DNA from: Lachnospiraceae bacterium UBA6403
GTDB taxonomy: Bacteria; Bacillota; Clostridia; Lachnospirales; Lachnospiraceae
Direction: 5' to 3'
DNA length: 60,032 bases
NCBI GenBank assembly: GCA_002437435.1
Contig: DJPV01000012.1
Span: forward strand, 17,535 to 77,566
Shown: positions 1-8,465 of the stretch, one piece after another
How the letters are laid out: each line of letters opens with the position of its first letter
Numbering within the stretch: the stretch's first letter is position 1
Program-made: the position numbers and the translations under genes
The notes under the pieces: generated by a model
The model's database searches: none
What the model was told of the DNA's origin: nothing
The model's input: the letters and a program-made list of their open reading frames with translations, nothing else

Positions 1-70
1 CTTCCGAGAGCCAGTCGGCGTATTTTTGGGTTGCGCCATATTTTGATTGATAGAGGATTACTCCATTCAT
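1..70 (-). CDS. Flavodoxin-domain protein, N-terminal fragment
   Basis: Only the first 23 codons are in the window; the gene runs off the left edge. The minus-strand ATG at 70-68 follows a GAGGAG ribosome binding site about 8 bases upstream. The peptide begins MNGVILYQSKYGATQKYADW. This matches the first beta strand and FMN phosphate-binding loop (T/S-x-T/Y-G-x-T-like YGAT) of flavodoxin-domain proteins common in Clostridia. Such proteins bind FMN and act as small electron carriers or flavodoxin-like oxidoreductases. With so short a fragment, the family call rests on the N-terminal motif alone. Confidence 0.6.
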   Translation of the reverse strand, partial: MNGVILYQSKYGATQKYADWLSE

Positions 71-179
71 AAACACATCTCCTCAAAATCCGATTTATAG
101 TTTTGATTATACCATATATTTATGAAATTTCTACCACTTCGACTATACTCACGACTTAATAACTTCTTGAATACTTGCC

Positions 180-222
180 GAAAAAGAAAAACTGCCATCA
201 GTTGACAGCAGTTTTCTTTCGG
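180..222 (-). terminator. Probable intrinsic terminator after TnpV
   Basis: On the minus strand, AAAACTGC pairs with GCAGTTTT around a loop of about 12 bases, and the stem is followed by a T-rich run (TTCTTTTTC). It begins about 10 bases beyond the TnpV stop codon. Confidence 0.55.
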
Positions 223-232
223 TTGGTATCCG

Positions 233-598
233 TTAGGAATATACAATCTCAATCAATACAATCTCGTCTGCACAGGCTCGAATGTTATTCATCATTCCGA
301 CCCATCTCATCATATCCGTTGCTTTCAGTTTCTCCGTTGCTCCTTGCTTTCTTGCCATTTCCTTTATCAGATATTCAGCCATATCACAAGCCGAAGTATC
401 AATTTCAGCAAGGTGTTCATATAACTTTCCGCTTGTCAGCAGATTAAAATATAGCACACGCTTGTGTTCCCTCAAATATCTTTGCCGTAACCGCCCATAT
501 TTTGAAAGAGGAGGACTTTCCTCTACTGTCAGGCAGGGATAATAGTAATCTCCGATGAGTTCGTATCGGATACCTGTTCTTCCTGCTCTTTCATTCAT
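233..598 (-). CDS. tnpV: TnpV family transposon-encoded protein
   Basis: A protein of 121 residues resembling TnpV, a small accessory protein of unknown biochemical role found in Tn4451/Tn5397-like and other conjugative or mobilisable transposons of Clostridia. Visible family features are a central KRVLYFNLLTSGKL-type segment (about residues 46-60), a helix with DIDTSACDMAEYLIKEMA, and the closing WVGMMNNIRACADEIV signature. No good ribosome binding site precedes the ATG; the GGAG nearby belongs to the plus-strand gene at 619. No transposase, recombinase or transfer gene is adjacent, so this is probably a remnant of a lost mobile element. The call is from recognised motifs, not a search. Confidence 0.75.
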   Translation of the reverse strand: MNERAGRTGIRYELIGDYYYPCLTVEESPPLSKYGRLRQRYLREHKRVLYFNLLTSGKLYEHLAEIDTSACDMAEYLIKEMARKQGATEKLKATDMMRWVGMMNNIRACADEIVLIEIVYS

Positions 599-618
599 AA
601 TAAGGAGATATTTGCGAC

Positions 619-837
619 ATGGCTCAATCTGGAAAAGGCAAATTAAACTTCAGATGTCCGTCCTGCTTTATGAGAGATCTGGATATCGATATGTTTTATG
701 ATAAGGATAAGAAAGAATATTACTGTATCCGCTGCCAGTATACTGGAACGGAGGAAGATGTATTAGCAAAAAATGAAATGGTACGGTCTCGTTATAGAGA
801 TATGATGAAACGGTTTACTGAGGAAGATTTTGACTAA
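619..837 (+). CDS. Small zinc-ribbon-like protein
   Basis: A 72-residue acidic protein. AAGGAG (603-608) lies 10 bases before the ATG, a good start. Two Cys pairs are visible: CPSC at about residues 13-16 and CIRC at about residues 36-39, separated by a YDKDKKEYY turn, the geometry of a treble-clef or zinc-ribbon knuckle. The C-terminal half (residues 48-72) is charged and helical. It starts only 20 bases from the divergent tnpV start. I do not recognise a named family. A zinc-binding nucleic-acid or protein adaptor is possible from the fold only. Confidence 0.6.
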   Translation: MAQSGKGKLNFRCPSCFMRDLDIDMFYDKDKKEYYCIRCQYTGTEEDVLAKNEMVRSRYRDMMKRFTEEDFD

Positions 838-867
838 TTCATAATGGTCTGCCGGAACAGGGCAGAC

Positions 868-915
868 AAAGAAAAACCGATATCGGCATAATTTTTGGCG
901 GTATCGTTTTTTTAA
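868..915 (+). terminator. Probable terminator after the zinc-ribbon gene
   Basis: AAAAACCGATA pairs, with one mismatch, with TATCGTTTTTT across a loop of about 20 bases. The stem ends in a T-run about 75 bases after the stop codon at 837. Confidence 0.5.
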
Positions 916-960
916 GTCAGATGATACGGATAAAATGAAAGCAGACGAGGAGTGAAAAAA

Positions 961-1650
961 TGGAAAATACCAGATTATTTCCACAGGTCGATGGACTGGT
1001 ACATGGCGGTGATTATAACTCGGAACAGTGGCTGGACCGACCGGACATACTGGCAGAGGATATACGGCAGCAGAGAACATCATGGTATCCGTGAAAAAGA
1101 CTGTATGTCATCACCGCTTTTTTCGTAAGAAGGTTGAAACGGTTGTAACGAAGCTGCATGAGGCGGTTGGAGAGCATCCGGGTGTTATTCTGTGGCATAT
1201 CTCGAATGAATTAGGCGGAGAATGTTACTGCCCGTTATGTGTGAAGCGTTTTCAGAATTAACTCAGGGACAAATTCGATAATGATATTGAGAAGCTGAAT
1301 CAGGTGTGGTGGACAACCTTCTGGAGTCATAATTATAACAGCTTTGACCAGATCGAGCCACCGTATGCAAATGGTGAATATAGTATCATGGAACTGAATC
1401 TGGAATGGATGAGAATGCACTCTGTTATCTGGGCGGTTTTCCAGGGGATGGTTTAAATGAACTGTTTGGTGTAACGGTAGAAGAACTGGATACATACTAT
1501 CCAAATGATAAGAATTTTGTGACATTTTCAAATGGAAAGCAGGGAACTGTAAAAGATTACGCTGAACGGATCCGGGTGCAGGATGCAAACGGAAAACTTG
1601 TAATTGATACGAAAAATGTGGTAATTATAAAAGAGAACTTGTTAATCTAA
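961..1650 (+). pseudogene. GH42 beta-galactosidase remnant
   Basis: A GAGGAG site precedes an ATG at 961, which opens with LVHGGDYNSEQWLDRPDILAED, the classic N-terminus of GH42 beta-galactosidases. That frame stops at 1095. Further GH42 blocks follow in broken frames: GEHPGVILWHISNELGGECY (about 1165-1230, the region holding the acid/base Glu in NE), a stop at 1259-1261, then WWTTFWSHNYNSFDQIEPP (about 1306-1365), and finally GGFPGDGLNELFG with a C-terminal tail ending at 1650. A full GH42 protein is about 660-690 residues. Here roughly 690 bases remain, so more than half has been lost in at least two internal deletions plus stops. The gene is non-functional. Originally it would have released galactose from beta-galactosides. 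Confidence 0.85.
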
Positions 1651-1790
1651 AGATATTTGATACTGCTTCGCGAATATTGCGTTATAAATGCAAGACTGTA
1701 GATAAAGAACTGTAAAAGCGAGGCTATGGATGTATGGATCTGATATCTGAAAGAGGTATACAGGTAGAAGAGGTATAAAAGGAGGATGTT

Positions 1791-2801
1791 ATGTTTATAA
1801 AAGGAATGGATATTTCAACCCTGTTGGAAGAAGAAGCCTGTGGTGCGAAATATTATGATAATGGTGCAGAACAGGACTTGTTTGCCATTTTGAAGGCGTA
1901 TGGTATAAATTCTGTGAAATTAAGACTCTGGAATGATCCATATGCGCCGGATGGTGCACCATATGGCGCTGGCACAAATGATTTGAATAAAGTGATTGCT
2001 CTTGCCGGACGTGCAAAAAAATATGATATTGGCTATCTGCTGGATCTTCATTACAGTGATTTCTGGGCGAATCCGGGGAAACAGACGACACCAAAGGCAT
2101 GGCAAGGGCATGGACGAGGAAGAACTGGAGACAGCAGTATATCATTATACAAAAGAAGTTATGCAGACACTAAAAGACAAAGACCTGCTTCCGGAGATGG
2201 TACAGGTTGGAAATGAACTGACAAATGGTCTGCTCTGACCAAGTGGTAAAAACCGGAATTTGACCGGATTGCAAAGTATCTGAATGCCGGAATCCGTGCG
2301 GTAAGAGAGGTTCAGGCGGATATTCCGATCATGATCCATCTGGACAATGGCGGCTTTAATGAGATATATGTGGAGTGGTTCGATGAATTTACAAAACGGG
2401 CAGAACCATTTAATATTATCGGCCTGTCATATTATCCGTTCTGGCATGGTACGATGAAGCAGCTGGAATTCAATATGCGGGATATGGTTAGGCGATATGG
2501 CAAGAAGCTGGTTGTTGCTGAGACTTCGATGGGATTCACCATGGAAGATTACCACGATCGTGAGGGCAAACCGCTGGATCAGCTGAAAGGAATGGCGACA
2601 AAGCCGGAGTTTGTGGAGAAGTTAGATTATCCGATGACAAAAGAAGACCAGGCTTCATTTATGAAAGATCTTATGGAGCTGATCACAGATGTTCCGGGCG
2701 GAGAAGGTTTCTATTACTGGAAACCTGCATGGATTCCGGTTCTGGGCTGTGGATGGGCGACAGAAGCGGCACTTGCGGCAATCCGTGATTTTGAAAGATA
2801 A
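1791..2801 (+). pseudogene. GH53 arabinogalactan endo-beta-1,4-galactanase, frameshifted
   Basis: AAAGGAGG at about 1778-1785 precedes the ATG. The reading frame starts GMDISTLLEEEACGAKYYDN, followed by KLRLWNDPY and DLHYSDFWANPGKQ, hallmark GH53 blocks. Three lesions are visible: a one-base gain near 2108 that moves the frame to MDEEELETAVYHYTK; a TGA at 2236-2238 where the family has Trp in NELTNGLLWP; and a one-base loss in an A-run near 2250. The rest (NAGIRAVREV to AAIRDFER) is intact to 2801. The acid/base Glu (VGNEL) and nucleophile Glu (VVAETS) are still encoded. Total span matches a normal enzyme of about 335 residues, so decay is recent compared with the neighbouring GH42. No signal peptide is seen. 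Confidence 0.88.
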
Positions 2802-2855
2802 AAAGTATTGTAGATTCGTCTGCAACGGTGCTTTTTATGCGTTTTGATTATTTCT

Positions 2856-2892
2856 AAAAAAATACAGCAAGTGTGGCTTGCTGTATTTTTTT
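2856..2892 (+). terminator. Bidirectional terminator
   Basis: AAAAAATACAGCAAG and CTTGCTGTATTTTTT form a perfect stem around a five-base loop. There is an A-tract on one side and a T-tract on the other, so it can serve both the plus-strand GH53 pseudogene and the minus-strand DUF1836 gene ending at 2909. Confidence 0.88.
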
Positions 2893-2908
2893 AGTGATAT
2901 ATTTCTTC

Positions 2909-3634
2909 TTATTTTGCTTTTTTATCTGTAGTTGGCTTAGAACTGGCGGATATATTATCTGCTTTTATTTTCCCGGCTGCAGAAGTTTTCTCTGCAACCT
3001 TTGCTTTCTCAGTAGTTTTGGCTTTCTGTGCGTTCTGCTTCAAGGTTTGTTCTTGAACGGAGTGCATATCATCGATCAGATGCTCGATACATTTCTTCTT
3101 AACATAGACATCGACAGACAGCATAGATACCATACACATATCATGCAGGTAAGCGTCTGTTTCCGGGTCGTACATATCAGATGCCCTATCATAGGTAGAT
3201 AAGATGCTCTTGATTATGTCGTTATAGTTATCAATCTCATAATTGAATAATTTGCGGTAGACTTCTTCGATGTTGACCGGTGACTCGCCGTTATAGCAGT
3301 CGTTGTTATTCATCGGTGCAAGAAGTGTCTGAATATCTGTGATACTTACAAAATTCTTGAGATAATAAATATACAGCAGCATGATCAGATGATCCTTGGA
3401 ATAACGTTTCTTGTCAGGCGGTGGGAGAAGATTGTTTTTTGTATAGTTGTTGATCATGGTCTTTGTCATGGTCTTGTCATCTTCGCTTCGCTTGTTGGCA
3501 TTCAGTTTATCCTCCATAAAGGTTGTAAGCTGATCCATATATAGATCGATCTCAGGGATATCATCCGGATCAATGTAACTTAGAGAAGTTGCAATCTGTA
3601 ATAATTTTTTTCTACGAGCAGTATTTTTATTCAT
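2909..3634 (-). CDS. DUF1836 domain protein
   Basis: A 241-residue protein. I place the start at the ATG at 3634 (MNKNTARRKK), which has GGGAGAG seven bases upstream, rather than the in-frame TTG further up. Residues about 20-185 match DUF1836: the IPEIDLYMDQLTTFMED segment, then MTKTMINNYTKNNLLPPP and KRYSKDHLIMLLYIYYLK, a layout resembling a winged-helix or MerR-like DNA-binding unit. The last about 50 residues are an Ala/Lys/Thr-rich repetitive tail (KAKTTEKAKVAEKTS), probably disordered. The family is common in Clostridia and uncharacterised; a regulatory role is inference. It stands alone between terminators. Confidence 0.75.
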   Translation of the reverse strand: MNKNTARRKKLLQIATSLSYIDPDDIPEIDLYMDQLTTFMEDKLNANKRSEDDKTMTKTMINNYTKNNLLPPPDKKRYSKDHLIMLLYIYYLKNFVSITDIQTLLAPMNNNDCYNGESPVNIEEVYRKLFNYEIDNYNDIIKSILSTYDRASDMYDPETDAYLHDMCMVSMLSVDVYVKKKCIEHLIDDMHSVQEQTLKQNAQKAKTTEKAKVAEKTSAAGKIKADNISASSKPTTDKKAK

Positions 3635-3679
3635 TAAAATCTCTCCCAAACGTAACCAAATCTGTATGAATTCTATAGG

Positions 3680-3720
3680 AAAGTCCTGCCTTCATGTAAT
3701 AGTATGAAATACAGGACTTT
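3680..3720 (-). terminator. Hairpin downstream of the CNNM gene
   Basis: AAAGTCCTG (3680-3688) and CAGGACTTT (3712-3720) are exact complements, with an inner CTTCAT/ATGAA pairing. It lies between two minus-strand genes and ends in a short T-run on that strand. It probably terminates the CNNM transcript. Confidence 0.5.
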
Positions 3721-3773
3721 ATAACCTTGGTATTCTATTATATAGGAATAAAAACCACAACACAAGCGTTTTT

Positions 3774-3822
3774 GCCAGAATTTTTATAAATTCAAATGCC
3801 GGAATTTTTATAAGTTCAAAAT
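3774..3822. repeat. Two tandem copies of a 24-25-base AT-rich unit
   Basis: GCCAGAATTTTTATAAATTC (3774 onward) is followed at once by GCCGGAATTTTTATAAGTTC (3798 onward), each then running AAA(A)T. The copies differ at two positions. They lie in the non-coding gap 3635-3894 between the CNNM and DUF1836 genes. Confidence 0.7.
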
Positions 3823-3894
3823 GAAACAGACAACTTATATATCTGTATTATAACAGGATTTTTTATCAGTGATAACTTTTAGGAATGGACTGCA

Positions 3895-5187
3895 TTATTC
3901 GTTATCGTCATCATTGTCAGTATCCGGTTGTGGCAGGATTTCAAGAAGTACTCTGGATACACGCTTTTTATCCAGTTTTGTAACTTTGCAGGATATCACT
4001 CCGTCAGATGCGGTATCTCCAACGGATGGAAGATGGTCTAATAGCTGAATGATATATCCGCCTATGGAATCATAGTCTTCGGATTCAATGTTCAGACCCA
4101 GAGCATCATTTAGGTCATCCAGTTTGATGCCGCCATCAATGCTGTAGTGTGTATCGTCTATCTTTACAATATTATTATGTTCAGCATCATCGTATTCATC
4201 CTTGATGTCGCCAATGATCTCTTCAATCAGGTCTTCCATGGAGATCAGACCTACGCTGACACCGTATTCATCCAGCACGATGCCAATGGAATTGGAACTG
4301 GATTTCATATTGGTCAGAAGATCATTTGTTTTCTGGAATTCATACACATAAAGTGGTTCACGAATGATATTTGCAACATCAAAATTGTTGATATCGTGAG
4401 TTGCTTTATAGAAGAACAGATCCTTTACATGCAGGATACCGATAACATTATCCCGGGAATCTTTGTAAACAGGAAGTCTGGTATAAGGAACCTCCATATA
4501 CTGTTTCAGCAGTTCGTCATAAGTAGCGGTAACAGGAACCATGGTCACATCTGCACGTGGGATCATAATATCACGCACACGGGAATCTCCAAAGTCTACC
4601 ACATTTGTGATCATTTCCTTTTCCTTATTTTCGATGACACCTTCTTCCTCACTGACATTTACCATAGTGATCAGCTCATCTTCAGTGATGGATTTAGCAT
4701 TCCCGTTTGTATCCATTCGTAAGATCCAGAAAATAACATGTGAGATCTTGTTTATGATAAATACAAATGGGGTAAAAATAATAACCAGAAACTGCACTAT
4801 GTCCACATAAAGCAATGACATTTTGACATTGTTATTTTGGGCAAGTGTCTTTGGTGTGATTTCACCAAATAACAGGATCAACAAAGTGAGAATTCCGGTT
4901 GCAATTCCGACTGCCTTGCTTCCGAATAACTTGGTGGTAAGTGTTGTTGCAAGAGCGGAAGATGAAATATTCACGATGTTATTACCTATTAAGATGGTGC
5001 TGATCAGTTTGTCACTGTTAGAGATCAGCTTCAGAACTCTGGCAGCACGTTTGTTGCCGTTGTCAGCCATTGAGCGTAAGGTGAATTTATTGACGGTTGT
5101 AAGAGCTGTTTCGGCAGAAGAAAAGAATGCTGACAGCAGGATCAATAGAATGATTGTAATTAACTGAATAATTGTACCGGGGTGCAA
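3895..5187 (-). CDS. CNNM/CorC (HlyC) family membrane protein with CBS pair
   Basis: A 430-residue protein. The start is a TTG at 5187 with GGAG about ten bases upstream; the nearby ATG is out of frame. Residues 1-180 form the DUF21/CNNM membrane domain: a hydrophobic first helix, then SAFFSSAETALTTVNKF, the family's signature, and two or three more hydrophobic segments. Residues about 200-325 hold two CBS motifs (IMIPRADVTMVPV; TRLPVYKDSRDNVIGILHVK), which usually bind adenine nucleotides. Residues about 345-420 match the CorC_HlyC C-terminal domain. Relatives such as MpfA/YhdP are linked to magnesium export. Substrate is inferred from family. It appears monocistronic. Confidence 0.88.
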   Translation of the reverse strand: MHPGTIIQLITIILLILLSAFFSSAETALTTVNKFTLRSMADNGNKRAARVLKLISNSDKLISTILIGNNIVNISSSALATTLTTKLFGSKAVGIATGILTLLILLFGEITPKTLAQNNNVKMSLLYVDIVQFLVIIFTPFVFIINKISHVIFWILRMDTNGNAKSITEDELITMVNVSEEEGVIENKEKEMITNVVDFGDSRVRDIMIPRADVTMVPVTATYDELLKQYMEVPYTRLPVYKDSRDNVIGILHVKDLFFYKATHDINNFDVANIIREPLYVYEFQKTNDLLTNMKSSSNSIGIVLDEYGVSVGLISMEDLIEEIIGDIKDEYDDAEHNNIVKIDDTHYSIDGGIKLDDLNDALGLNIESEDYDSIGGYIIQLLDHLPSVGDTASDGVISCKVTKLDKKRVSRVLLEILPQPDTDNDDDNE

Positions 5188-5457
5188 AAAAGATCATCTC
5201 CTATAAAATAATTTGTTTTTGATTGTACAGAATGGAAGAATCCTTGTCAAGAACGGAACGGCTAAGAAATGGTGGTTTTACATAAACATTACATGATTCT
5301 GTGAAATTCAGAATAAATGACAGAGAAGATGCGGATACTAATACAGGTAGACGATCATAGATAGATATGCGGATAACAATGTCTGATATTGTTGATGCAT
5401 GATCGGATTTGTGAAAATCTACGATAAAGACTGATGAATGTCAAGGAGGTAAGAACG

Positions 5458-5646
5458 ATGAGAAGTTCAACAGAAACCTATCATGAAGTAGCAGAACGTT
5501 GCAGTGCTTATGAAAAGACATGCCATTGCAACAGTATGACCAACAAGGCAGATGGCGAAAAAAGCTGCCTGAACTGTGCCCATTTCAGTAAGGATGAGCA
5601 TTGCAAATTAGATCTTTATGATCCGATTGTAAAGAACCTGAAATAA
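5458..5646 (+). CDS. Small cysteine-rich protein
   Basis: A 62-residue soluble protein with six Cys (RC, TC, HC, SC, NC, HC pairs of context), including a CLNCAHF segment. The start is set by AAGGAGG at 5443-5449, nine bases before ATG 5458; the upstream in-frame ATG would place that site inside the gene. Cys spacing (C-x5-C-x-C ... C-x2-C-x6-C) suggests metal binding. I do not recognise a named family. It is followed directly by a terminator, so it is transcribed alone or from the long leader 5188-5457. Confidence 0.65.
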   Translation: MRSSTETYHEVAERCSAYEKTCHCNSMTNKADGEKSCLNCAHFSKDEHCKLDLYDPIVKNLK

Positions 5647-5686
5647 CAGGGAAGCAAAAAACAGAAGGGTTCACCCCTGACCGGTC

Positions 5687-5728
5687 AGCCGGAAGAGACT
5701 CGCAAAATGAGACTTTTCCGGCTTTTTT
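5687..5728 (+). terminator. Intrinsic terminator
   Basis: AGCCGGAAGAGACTC pairs, with two mismatches, with GAGACTTTTCCGGCT, followed by TTTTTT. It ends the small Cys-rich gene's transcript just ahead of the next promoter. Confidence 0.8.
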
Positions 5729-5752
5729 CGGGCATTTGCGCCCTTTTCATAA

Positions 5753-5781
5753 TTGACACATATTCAACTAATTGATATACT
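5753..5781 (+). promoter_or_regulatory. Sigma-A promoter for the ABC-F gene
   Basis: TTGACA at 5753-5758, a 17-base spacer and TATACT at 5776-5781. Transcription should begin about 5788, giving a leader of about 28 bases before ATG 5816. Confidence 0.8.
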
Positions 5782-5815
5782 TTTAGATTAGAAAAATGGA
5801 AAGGTATGTGTATCG

Positions 5816-7447
5816 ATGATAAGTGCAAACAATGTAACATTAAGATTTGGAAAGAAAGCTTTATTTGAAGATGTAAATATTAAATTTGTACCGGGTAACT
5901 GCTACGGGCTGATCGGAGCAAATGGAGCCGGTAAATCAACCTTTTTGAAGATCCTTTCAGGAGAGATCGAACCATCAAAGGGTGATGTCACAATGGACGA
6001 GGGCGAGCGACTGTCGGTATTACAGCAGGATCACTACAAGTTTGATGAATACACAGTACTCGATACTGTTATCATGGGAAATAAGCGCCTGTATGAGATC
6101 ATGAAAGAAAAGGATGCAATCTATGCAAAAGAAGATTTCACAGATGAAGACGGTATCCGTGCTTCCGAACTTGAGGGCGAATTCGCAGATATGAACGGAT
6201 GGGAAGCAGAGTCTGATGCAGAGACCTTATTAAATGGTCTTGGTGTAGATACGGAATATCATTATATGATGATGAAAGATCTGGATGGTGGACTGAAGGT
6301 TAAAGCGCTGCTTGCACAGGCATTATTTGGCAATCCTGATGTTCTTCTTCTCGATGAGCCTACGAACCACCTTGATATGGATGCGATCGCGTGGTTAGAG
6401 GAATTCCTGATCAACTTTGATAATACCGTTATTGTGGTATCTCATGACCGTTATTTTTTAAATAAGGTATGTACTCAGATCGCAGATATCGATTATGCAA
6501 AGATCCAGTTATATGCCGGTAACTATGATTTCTGGTATGAGTCCAGCCAGCTGATGATCAAGCAGATGAAGGAAGCAAATAAAAAGAAGGAAGAGAAGAT
6601 TAAGGAATTGCAGGAGTTCATTCAGAGATTCTCGGCAAATGCTTCCAAGTCTAAGCAGGCAACCTCCAGAAAGAGAGCACTGGAAAAGATCGAACTGGAT
6701 GATATCAAGCCATCCAGCCGTAAATACCCATATATTGATTTCCGTCCAAAGAGAGAAATTGGAAATGAGGTATTAACTGTATCTCACATTTCAAAGACGG
6801 TAGAGGGTGAGAAGCTGTTAGATGATGTATCATTTACAGTAGGACATGATGATAAGATTGCATTTGTCGGACCGAATACAAAGGCAACCACAATGCTGTT
6901 CAAGATTCTTGCAGGAGAAGAAAAACCGGATGAAGGGAGCTTCAAATGGGGCGTTACAACTTCACAGGGATATTTTCCGAAGGACAATACAAAGGAATTT
7001 GATAATGATCTGATCATCGTAGACTGGCTGACCCAGTATTCGGAAGAAAAGGATGCAACTTATGTACGAGGCTTCCTTGGAAGAATGTTATTTGCCGGTG
7101 ACGATGGTGTTAAGAAAGTAAAGGTTCTGTCCGGTGGAGAAAAGGTTCGTTGTATGTTATCCAAATTAATGATCATGGCTCCAAACTGCCTGATCTTAGA
7201 TGAACCTACAAACCATCTGGATATGGAGTCCATTACAGCGTTGAACAACGGCTTGATCAAGTTTCCTGGTGTCATTCTGTTTTCATCACAGGATCATCAG
7301 TTTGTACAGACAACTGCAAACCGTATTATCGAGCTTACAAATACAGGCCTGATCGATAAACAGACAACGTATGACGAATATCTGGCAAATGATGAACTTG
7401 CAAGAAAACGTCAGATCATGAACATGGATGATGATGGAGAAGACTAA
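5816..7447 (+). CDS. ABC-F family ATPase
   Basis: A 543-residue cytoplasmic protein with two nucleotide-binding domains and no membrane segments, as in ABC-F translation factors that act on the ribosome (YkpA/YbiT-like branch). NBD1 has Walker A GANGAGKST (about residue 35) and LLLDEPTNHLD; its signature is the atypical LDGGLK. The linker (about 240-320) is the charged ABC-F helical pair (MKEANKKKEEKIKELQEFIQ). NBD2 has LSGGEKVR and LILDEPTNHLD, but its Walker A position reads GPNTKATTM, without the usual Gly-Lys-Thr. The terminal LANDELARKRQ tail is short. Role, translational fitness or antibiotic protection, cannot be told from sequence. GGAAAGG supplies the ribosome binding site. Confidence 0.9.
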   Translation: MISANNVTLRFGKKALFEDVNIKFVPGNCYGLIGANGAGKSTFLKILSGEIEPSKGDVTMDEGERLSVLQQDHYKFDEYTVLDTVIMGNKRLYEIMKEKDAIYAKEDFTDEDGIRASELEGEFADMNGWEAESDAETLLNGLGVDTEYHYMMMKDLDGGLKVKALLAQALFGNPDVLLLDEPTNHLDMDAIAWLEEFLINFDNTVIVVSHDRYFLNKVCTQIADIDYAKIQLYAGNYDFWYESSQLMIKQMKEANKKKEEKIKELQEFIQRFSANASKSKQATSRKRALEKIELDDIKPSSRKYPYIDFRPKREIGNEVLTVSHISKTVEGEKLLDDVSFTVGHDDKIAFVGPNTKATTMLFKILAGEEKPDEGSFKWGVTTSQGYFPKDNTKEFDNDLIIVDWLTQYSEEKDATYVRGFLGRMLFAGDDGVKKVKVLSGGEKVRCMLSKLMIMAPNCLILDEPTNHLDMESITALNNGLIKFPGVILFSSQDHQFVQTTANRIIELTNTGLIDKQTTYDEYLANDELARKRQIMNMDDDGED

Positions 7448-7480
7448 GATAAAGTTTAAGCTGACAAGGGGGTGTTTCAT

Positions 7481-8464
7481 TTGAAGATGAGATTAGAAAA
7501 GCCTGAGATTGCAAAACGGGCTGGTGAAGAAGGGAAGATTTATTCGTTCGGCAAGGAGATCTGGCGGTTTATTCTGGTGTTTCTGATCGGAAGCTTTATT
7601 GCCGGGCTGATCCCTGCGATATATGAAATGTACCTGTTTCTGTCAGATGTGGAAATGTTTGACCAGTTGCAGCACCTGTTTTTAAATGACAATTCATCTT
7701 TTTCGGATATGATGGAACTGGCAACGAATATGACAGATGGGATGTATATACTCACTTTGTTCTGTACACTGATCCTGATCATTTCTGTTCTGGTCTACTG
7801 CAATAAGATAGAAAAAAGATCCTATTATTCTATGGGACTTGTTAAGAAAAGTGGAGCGAAACATTATATACAGGGACTGGTTATCGGTGCGGTATCCTTT
7901 TCTCTCTGTGTGCTTGCAGGGGTTGCTCTCGGATTTGTAGATATTGAAGGCTGGAATCGGAACTGTAACCTGTTGATCGTGTTTTTATATTTTATCGGCT
8001 TTCTGGTACAGGGTTTCAGTGAAGAGATCGCATTCCGTGGATACTTTATGATAAGTCTGATGAAGCGTAGCTCTGCAGTAAAGGCTGTTCTGGTAAACTC
8101 CCTTGCATTTGCATTCTGTCATATGCTGAATCCGGGACTTACGGTTCTGGCATTCTTTAATCTGATGCTGATCGGTGTGTTTCTTTCATTCTATGTGATA
8201 AAAACAAATGACATCTGGGGAGCAGCCGGCTACCACAGCATGTGGAACTTTGTTCAGGGAACCTTCTATGGAATCTCTGTCAGTGGAACTAATGTAGGAA
8301 GTGTCGTTCTCTTCTCCAAGATCAAACCGGGAAATGCATTCCTGACCGGCGGCAAATTCGGAATGGAGGGCAGTATCGTTGCAACTGTCGTGATGGCGGC
8401 GGTTTTAGTACTCGGAATGGTCTATTATAATAGAAAAGAAGCAAAACAGAATATAGTTGAATAG
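7481..8464 (+). CDS. CPBP family intramembrane metalloprotease
   Basis: About 327 residues and several hydrophobic helices. AAGGGGG (7466-7472) is eight bases before a TTG at 7481, my preferred start; an ATG at 7487 and an upstream GTG are alternatives. The CPBP (CAAX protease/Abi) motifs are all present: EEIAFRGYF (motif 1, catalytic Glu pair), FAFCHMLNPG (motif 2, His), and YHSMWNF (motif 3). Members cleave within membranes; in Firmicutes some protect against self-made bacteriocins, but no bacteriocin gene is adjacent. It lies 33 bases after the ABC-F gene and is probably cotranscribed with it. The stop codon abuts the palindromic element at 8466. Confidence 0.87.
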   Translation: MKMRLEKPEIAKRAGEEGKIYSFGKEIWRFILVFLIGSFIAGLIPAIYEMYLFLSDVEMFDQLQHLFLNDNSSFSDMMELATNMTDGMYILTLFCTLILIISVLVYCNKIEKRSYYSMGLVKKSGAKHYIQGLVIGAVSFSLCVLAGVALGFVDIEGWNRNCNLLIVFLYFIGFLVQGFSEEIAFRGYFMISLMKRSSAVKAVLVNSLAFAFCHMLNPGLTVLAFFNLMLIGVFLSFYVIKTNDIWGAAGYHSMWNFVQGTFYGISVSGTNVGSVVLFSKIKPGNAFLTGGKFGMEGSIVATVVMAAVLVLGMVYYNRKEAKQNIVE

Positions 8465-8465
8465 A

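Noticed and set aside
4147..4722. Open frame of 191 codons on the plus strand opposite the CNNM gene
   Set aside because: It is the antisense shadow of a clear minus-strand family protein, has no ribosome binding site and no recognisable motif.
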